From assembly GCA_028280915.1 (NCBI GenBank), contig JANQKX010000056.1:1-19209 (forward strand): 19,209 bases of DNA, in the 5' to 3' direction. Shown piece by piece: positions 15,561 through 19,209 of this stretch. Source of the DNA: Kiloniellaceae bacterium. GTDB taxonomy: Bacteria; Pseudomonadota; Alphaproteobacteria; Kiloniellales; Kiloniellaceae. The stretch's first letter is position 1. Each line of letters opens with the position of its first letter. The notes under the pieces were generated by a model. The model worked only from the letters and a program-made list of their open reading frames with translations. It made no database searches and was not told the origin of the DNA. The position numbers and the translations under genes were made by a program.

Positions 15561-15701
15561 CTAGGCACCCATTCGCTATCGCACTGAGACTTCAAGAGAT
15601 AAGCCGGCCATTCCACGGCATTTAATCAGTTTGCCCGAGCACTCTTAACAGCCGCTTAAGTGGCTCTAAACCGGCCGGAAGCCGGCAAAAAATGTGAGTT
15701 G

Positions 15702-15730
15702 TTGACAGGGCTTCACGGCTCTTGTAACCG
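15702..15730 (+). promoter_or_regulatory. Candidate promoter for dapD-dapE
   Basis: A consensus -35 box TTGACA (15702-15707) is followed after 17 bp by TAACCG (15725-15730), a poor -10 box. It lies about 45 bp before the dapD ATG, which has GGAGGA upstream. A short CCGGC/GCCGG inverted repeat (15671-15685) lies just upstream. By eye only. Confidence 0.4.
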
Positions 15731-15774
15731 GAGGGCCGCATTATGAGGGGATCAAGGCAGGCGGAGGACGGAAA

Positions 15775-16620
15775 ATGGACCCACAAGAGCTGGCGCAAAT
15801 CATCGACCAAGCCTGGGAGGCACGGGACGAGATTACGCCCCAAACCCAAGGCCCGCGCCGGGAGGCCATCGAGCATGCCTTAAGCCTGTTGGACGACGGC
15901 ACCTGCCGGGTGGCGGAAAAGGGCGCCGAGGGCTGGCATGTCAATCAGTGGCTGAAAAAGGCGGTGCTTTTGTCTTTCCGCCTGAACGACATGGCCCCGA
16001 TCCCCGGCGGTCCCGGCGACAACACCAGTTGGTGGGACAAGGTGCCCTCCAAGTTCGAGGGGTGGGGCGAGAATCGCTTCAAAGACGCCGGCTTTCGCGC
16101 CGTGCCCAATTGCATCGTGCGCCGCTCGGCCTATATCGCGCCCGGCGTGGTCCTCATGCCGTCCTTCGTCAACCTGGGCGCCTATGTGGACAGCGGCACC
16201 ATGGTGGACACCTGGGCCACGGTCGGATCCTGCGCCCAGATTGGCAAGAACTGCCACATCTCCGGTGGCGCCGGTATCGGCGGTGTGCTCGAGCCCTTGC
16301 AGGCCGGCCCGGTGATCATCGAGGACAATTGCTTCATCGGCGCCCGCGCGGAGGTGGCCGAAGGGGTTGTCGTGGGCGAAGGCTCGGTGCTGTCCATGGG
16401 GGTTTATATCGGCGCCTCCACCAAGATCGTCGACCGGGCCACCGGCGAGGTGCACATGGGCCGTGTGCCGCCCTATTCTGTGGTGGTCTCGGGCACCTTG
16501 CCGGGCAAGAACCTGCCCGACGGCTCCCCCGGACCGGGCCTTTACTGCGCCGTGATCGTCAAGCAGGTGGACGCGCGCACCCGCTCCAAAACCTCCATCA
16601 ACGATCTGCTGCGCGACTAA
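15775..16620 (+). CDS. dapD: 2,3,4,5-tetrahydropyridine-2,6-dicarboxylate N-succinyltransferase
   Basis: 281 residues, near the usual 274-285. It transfers succinyl from succinyl-CoA to tetrahydrodipicolinate in the succinylase branch of diaminopimelate/lysine synthesis, in the cytoplasm. The N-terminal helical domain (1-100) holds HVNQWLKKAVLLSFRLND. The left-handed beta-helix of hexapeptide repeats (about 108-255) includes the DapD signature MPSFVNLGAYVDSGTMVDTW and ATVGSCAQIGKNCHISGGAG, then GGVLEPLQAGPVIIEDNCFI. The ATG at 15775 has GGAGGACGG upstream. dapE follows after 38 bp and catalyses the desuccinylation two steps later, so the pair is an operon. Confidence 0.97.
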   Translation: MDPQELAQIIDQAWEARDEITPQTQGPRREAIEHALSLLDDGTCRVAEKGAEGWHVNQWLKKAVLLSFRLNDMAPIPGGPGDNTSWWDKVPSKFEGWGENRFKDAGFRAVPNCIVRRSAYIAPGVVLMPSFVNLGAYVDSGTMVDTWATVGSCAQIGKNCHISGGAGIGGVLEPLQAGPVIIEDNCFIGARAEVAEGVVVGEGSVLSMGVYIGASTKIVDRATGEVHMGRVPPYSVVVSGTLPGKNLPDGSPGPGLYCAVIVKQVDARTRSKTSINDLLRD

Positions 16621-16658
16621 AGGCCCTTTGCGGCGCCAGCAGCGAAAGGTCATCCAAC

Positions 16659-17813
16659 GTGTCGGAGCCATTTGATCCGGTCGCCCTGACCCAGGCCTTG
16701 ATCCGCTGCCCCAGCGTGACGCCGATCGAAGGCGGCGCGCTGGATCTCCTGGAACAGCGCCTGGGCGTCCTTGGCTTTCGCTGCCTTCGCCAGACTTTCA
16801 CCGGCGACGGGTCCCCGCCGGTGGAAAATCTCTATGCCCGCTTCGGCACCGGTGCGCCCAACTTTTGCTACGCCGGCCACACCGACGTGGTGCCCGTGGG
16901 CGATGAAAGCGCATGGAGCGTGAATCCCTTTGCCGGCGCCATCGACGGCGACAGGGTCATCGGCCGGGGCGCGGTGGACATGAAGGGCTCCATCGCCGCT
17001 TTTGTATCCGCCTGTGAGGGCTTTTTGACCCAGCGGCAGGGTGATCTGCCCGGCTCCATCAGCCTTTTGATCACCGGCGATGAAGAAGACCTGGCCGTGA
17101 ATGGCACGATCAAGATGCTGGCCTGGCTGAAGGAACAGGGCGAGACCCTGGATTTTTGCCTGGTCGGCGAGCCGACCAGCAACGACCGTCTGGCCGACAT
17201 GGTGAAGATCGGCCGACGCGGCAGCCTGAACGGCGTCCTCACGGTGCAGGGCATCCAAGGGCACACGGCCTATCCCCAGCTTGCGGACAATCCCGCCCAT
17301 CATCTGGTACGCCAACTGGCCCCGCTGGTGGACGAGGCTCTGGACGACGGCAACGCCTTTTTTCCACCGTCGAGCCTGCAGATCACCAGCATCGATATCG
17401 GCAACCCGGTCAGCAACTTGATCCCCGGCCAAGCAACGGCCCGCTTCAACGTACGTTTCAACAGTGAATACACCAGCCAGGAAGTGGAGGACTGGGTCCG
17501 CTCCCGCCTGGACCGGGCCGGCGTGCCCTATTATCTGGCCATCCGGGTCTCCGGCGAATCGTTTTTGTGCCCGCCCGGCCCCTTGAGCGACCTGCTCTCC
17601 GATGCAATTGAAAGAGTCATGGGCTATCAAACAGAACTGGGCACCACCGGCGGCACCTCAGATGCCCGCTTTATCAAGGATTATTGCCCCGTGGCGGAAT
17701 TAGGCTTGCTCAATGCCACGGCCCACAAGGTCGACGAACAGGTGCCCCTTGCCCACCTCAAAAAACTCCGGGACATCTATCAAAGCGTGCTTGCGACATT
17801 TTTCGAGAAGTAG
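16659..17813 (+). CDS. dapE: Succinyl-diaminopimelate desuccinylase
   Basis: 384 residues from a GTG at 16659, chosen because the family's N-terminus begins there and AAAGG lies 9 bp upstream; the frame is open far upstream through dapD. It is an M20-family dinuclear zinc hydrolase that removes succinate from N-succinyl-LL-diaminopimelate. Metal ligands and catalytic residues are all visible: His74 and Asp76 in AGHTDVVPVG, Asp107 in GAVDMKGS, Glu142-Glu143 in TGDEED, Glu171 in VGEPTSND and His356 in LNATAHKVDE. The dimerisation-domain motif GRRGSLNG and GHTAYP (His202) and the substrate loop TTGGTSDARFI are also intact. It forms an operon with dapD and is followed by a terminator-like hairpin. 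Confidence 0.97.
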   Translation: MSEPFDPVALTQALIRCPSVTPIEGGALDLLEQRLGVLGFRCLRQTFTGDGSPPVENLYARFGTGAPNFCYAGHTDVVPVGDESAWSVNPFAGAIDGDRVIGRGAVDMKGSIAAFVSACEGFLTQRQGDLPGSISLLITGDEEDLAVNGTIKMLAWLKEQGETLDFCLVGEPTSNDRLADMVKIGRRGSLNGVLTVQGIQGHTAYPQLADNPAHHLVRQLAPLVDEALDDGNAFFPPSSLQITSIDIGNPVSNLIPGQATARFNVRFNSEYTSQEVEDWVRSRLDRAGVPYYLAIRVSGESFLCPPGPLSDLLSDAIERVMGYQTELGTTGGTSDARFIKDYCPVAELGLLNATAHKVDEQVPLAHLKKLRDIYQSVLATFFEK

Positions 17814-17863
17814 GCTGCGTCAGATTTAACGACGATCATGCCTTCATTAATACATTTAAATAG

Positions 17864-17892
17864 TGTGAAATTAAAATTTTACACATTTTTTT
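17864..17892 (+). terminator. Likely intrinsic terminator of the dapD-dapE operon
   Basis: TGTGAAA (17864-17870) can pair with TTTACACA (17878-17885), with one bulged T, and seven T residues (17886-17892) follow directly. The stem is AT-rich and weak, but its place 50 bp after the dapE stop and the clean U run support termination. Confidence 0.5.
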
Positions 17893-17905
17893 GTGCTAAA
17901 AAGAA

Positions 17906-17934
17906 TTGACTTGGTTGCCAAAGACGCTTAACGT
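17906..17934 (+). promoter_or_regulatory. Candidate promoter for the riboswitch-cysH transcript
   Basis: TTGACT (17906-17911), a 17-bp spacer and TAACGT (17929-17934) lie just after the dapE terminator and about 110 bp before the riboswitch. Transcription from here would give a leader of roughly 205 nt that contains the SAM-II element. Confidence 0.45.
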
Positions 17935-18039
17935 CATACCAAGGTCTAAGGCGATAGAAAACTCAGCGCCGGACCGGCAAGGAGAAAGTGTCAAGCGCAG
18001 GCTTGATCGATGGTTTTGAGGGTTGGTCTCCCTTGAATG

Positions 18040-18092
18040 GACCCGCGGGATTTGAATGGGCAGCTTGCGGCCGCGTTGTTAACTGCTAAAGC
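18040..18092 (+). promoter_or_regulatory. SAM-II riboswitch (metA-type element)
   Basis: The SAM-II consensus blocks appear in order. The P1 5' arm CGCGG (18044-18048) is followed by GATTTGA (18049-18055) and GGCAGCTTGC (18059-18068). The P1 3' arm CCGCG (18071-18075) then leads through TTGTTAA to CTGCTAAA (18083-18090). The pseudoknot P2 can form from GGCAG (18059-18063) with CTGCT (18083-18087), including one G-U pair. This matches the H-type pseudoknot of the known class, in which SAM binding stabilises P2 and hides the downstream ribosome-binding site. Found by motif recall, not by a covariance model search. It lies 56 bp upstream of the 106-aa gene and in the same direction as cysH. Confidence 0.85.
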
Positions 18093-18093
18093 G

Positions 18094-18114
18094 CCACGGG
18101 GCAGGACCCTGTGG
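18094..18114 (+). promoter_or_regulatory. Hairpin directly downstream of the SAM-II element
   Basis: CCACGGGG (18094-18101) and CCCTGTGG (18107-18114) pair over 8 bp (one G-U) around a 5-nt loop. No U run follows. Its 3' arm overlaps a GTGGGCCCAC palindrome (18111-18120), and GTGGG can instead pair with CCCAC at 18130-18134 next to the ribosome-binding site, so alternative folds are possible. It may be part of the switch's expression platform (inference). Confidence 0.4.
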
Positions 18115-18134
18115 GCCCACAACGGATAACCCAC

Positions 18135-18147
18135 GGAGGTCGACTCC
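18135..18147 (+). promoter_or_regulatory. Strong ribosome-binding site inside a small hairpin
   Basis: GGAGGT (18135-18140) lies 7 bp before the ATG at 18148. Its GGAG can pair with CTCC (18144-18147), which directly abuts the start codon, around a GTCGA loop. The strong Shine-Dalgarno sequence decides the start of the 106-aa gene, and the hairpin could help a translational off state. Confidence 0.4.
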
Positions 18148-18468
18148 ATGATCAGTCTTCAGACGACTCCTCTCTTCAAAACCTATCGCCGCATTTTTGC
18201 CGACGACGCTTCAACGCCCGGCGGTGAGGCCTATGGCAAGCTCCATCCCAGCGACCCCACGGCCCAGGCGATGGATGCTCATAAATCCGGTCGCGAAGGC
18301 GCTCTGGGGCGGCAGGCGGCCGTTGCGGTTCTGCCTGGATTCGACGCCATTGAGCCGGGAATCCGGCCGGTCGACCGGGACGGACCGGACCTTACCACCG
18401 GATCGACGGCTGACGGAAAACGCCCGTCGGAGCGGGCGGATAACGTGGTCGCGAACTGGGCTTACTGA
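18148..18468 (+). CDS. Small protein of unknown function under the SAM-II riboswitch
   Basis: 106 residues, not recognised. The ATG at 18148 has the best ribosome-binding site of the window (GGAGGT, 7-bp spacing). The protein is hydrophilic and acidic, rich in Asp, Gly and Pro, with no signal peptide, membrane segment, cysteine or known motif. It starts MISLQTTPLFKTYRRIFADD and ends with DNVVANWAY. The first half has better codon use than the second, whose DNA holds a GC-rich hairpin (18421-18438). In many alphaproteobacteria the genes before cysH are cysG, a DUF2849 gene and cysI; this one does not resemble any of them. It is 61 bp upstream of cysH and presumably co-transcribed. It could be a real sulfur-metabolism accessory protein, a relic of a larger gene, or a leader peptide-like ORF. 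Confidence 0.5.
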   Translation: MISLQTTPLFKTYRRIFADDASTPGGEAYGKLHPSDPTAQAMDAHKSGREGALGRQAAVAVLPGFDAIEPGIRPVDRDGPDLTTGSTADGKRPSERADNVVANWAY

Positions 18469-18529
18469 CGCCCGTTTCTCCGCTCAATCGACCAGCATTC
18501 CCAAAATCTAGATTTTTCTGGAGAGACTT

Positions 18530-19209
18530 GTGTCCGAACTTGGTCCCCTTTCGGGTCCAGGCGCACCCGCTGTCGCCTTCGACCCGGCCCATACCCTGCG
18601 CCAGCGCGCCGAACGCCTGAACCAGCTTTACGCCGACCTAACCCCGCTGCAGATTGTCCAGCATGCCATCAAGGAGGTCTTTCCCGGCCGGATCGCCGTG
18701 GTGTCTTCTTTTGGCGCCGAATCGGCCGCCCTGCTGCATTTGATCGCCCGCGTAGCGCCGGACCTGCCGATTTTGTTCCTGGACACCGGCAAACACTTTC
18801 AGGAAACCTTGTCCTATCGGGACCGCCTGGTGAAACACCTGGGGCTGACGGGCCTGGTGACCCTCTGGCCCTCGCCGCGCCAGCTGGCCGAGGAGGATCC
18901 GGACGGGAGCCTCTGGCAGCGTGCTCCCGACCGCTGCTGCACCCTGCGCAAGGTGCGGCCCTTGGACAAGGCTTTGGAAAGCTTCGATGCCTGGATCAGC
19001 GGGCGCAAGCGTTTTCACGGCGGTGAGCGGGAATCCCTCAAACCTGTCGAAATCGTCGACGGGCGCCTTCAGATCAATCCCCTGGCCAAGCTCACCCAAG
19101 CGGACATTCAAACCCTTCTCACTGAAAAGGACCTGCCGCGCCATTCCCTGGAATTGGAGGGCTATCCCTCAATCGGATGCGCCACCTGCACCCGCCGGCC
19201 CACCTGCGG
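18530..19209 (+). CDS. cysH: Phosphoadenylyl/adenylyl-sulfate reductase, cut by the right edge
   Basis: 226 residues are visible from a GTG at 18530, with GGAGAG 6 bp upstream. The enzyme reduces activated sulfate (APS or PAPS) to sulfite in assimilatory sulfate reduction. The N-terminal nucleotide-binding part has VVSSFGAESAALLHL (57-71) and LFLDTGKHFQETL (82-94). Then come CCTLRKVRPL (Cys136-Cys137) and SGRKRFHGGERESL, and near the edge GCATCTRRPTC with Cys217 and Cys220. The CC...CxxC set binds the 4Fe-4S cluster of the bacterial APS-using type, so APS is the likely substrate. The C-terminal redox-cysteine tail lies beyond the window. It is downstream of the SAM-II riboswitch and the 106-aa gene, suggesting feedback by SAM. 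Confidence 0.95.
   Translation, partial: MSELGPLSGPGAPAVAFDPAHTLRQRAERLNQLYADLTPLQIVQHAIKEVFPGRIAVVSSFGAESAALLHLIARVAPDLPILFLDTGKHFQETLSYRDRLVKHLGLTGLVTLWPSPRQLAEEDPDGSLWQRAPDRCCTLRKVRPLDKALESFDAWISGRKRFHGGERESLKPVEIVDGRLQINPLAKLTQADIQTLLTEKDLPRHSLELEGYPSIGCATCTRRPTC

Noticed and set aside
15671..15685. CCGGC/GCCGG hairpin followed by a run of A
   Set aside because: On the plus strand the run is A, not T. On the minus strand the T run precedes the stem. It fits neither a plus- nor a minus-strand intrinsic terminator.
15948..16658. Possible N-terminal extension of DapE through the dapD gene
   Set aside because: The frame is open, but the translation there is low-complexity Arg/Gly and overlaps dapD. 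The GTG at 16659 matches the family's start and has a ribosome-binding site.
18156..18163. TCTTCAGA, another copy of the operator half-site, inside the 106-aa gene
   Set aside because: A single octamer inside a coding region is expected by chance in a window of this size, and no symmetric partner is present.
18197..18511. Alternative 104-codon frame overlapping the small gene before cysH
   Set aside because: It lacks a ribosome-binding site and its Arg/Pro/Ser-rich translation looks random. The 18148 frame has GGAGGT at ideal spacing.

Overview
The window looks like a chromosomal segment of a GC-rich alphaproteobacterium, probably a member of the Rhodospirillales. This is inferred from the succinylase-type dapD/dapE pair, a SAM-II type riboswitch (a class best known from alphaproteobacteria), a DctP/Q/M TRAP transporter and GC-rich codon use. 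No rRNA, tRNA, CRISPR array, insertion sequence or phage gene was recognised. The left end (about 530-630 and 1.6-4.2 kb) is clearly less GC-rich than the rest and holds an orphan TPR lipoprotein and what looks like decayed coding sequence.

Layout: (1) 1-1553, an M24 (Xaa-Pro peptidase/creatinase-like) gene running off the left edge, divergent from a LysR regulator. (2) 1817-3643, a TPR-repeat lipoprotein on the minus strand, followed by about 540 bp without an intact gene. (3) 4184-11943, the metabolic core. A full-length transketolase on the minus strand faces away from a compact plus-strand operon that encodes a second transketolase split into N- and C-terminal subunits, an SDR dehydrogenase and a complete TRAP transporter (DctP, DctQ, DctM). 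The shared 152-bp promoter region contains a perfect inverted repeat. (4) 11959-14608, a GcvA-like LysR regulator divergent from a class III omega-type aminotransferase. (5) 14817-15560, a PAS-only sensory protein. (6) 15775-17813, dapD and dapE of lysine/diaminopimelate synthesis. (7) 17814-19209, a terminator, a promoter, a SAM-II riboswitch, a 106-aa unknown protein and the start of cysH (assimilatory APS/PAPS reductase), cut by the right edge.

How the genes may work together: the TRAP transporter would import a small carboxylated (or similarly anionic) substrate. The SDR would interconvert a hydroxyl and a carbonyl group. The split transketolase would move or remove a two-carbon ketol unit, and the separate full-length transketolase could feed products into the pentose phosphate pool. 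The substrate cannot be named from sequence. At the right end, sulfate reduction seems to be under direct SAM feedback through an unrecognised small ORF. These are the two parts of the window most worth following up.
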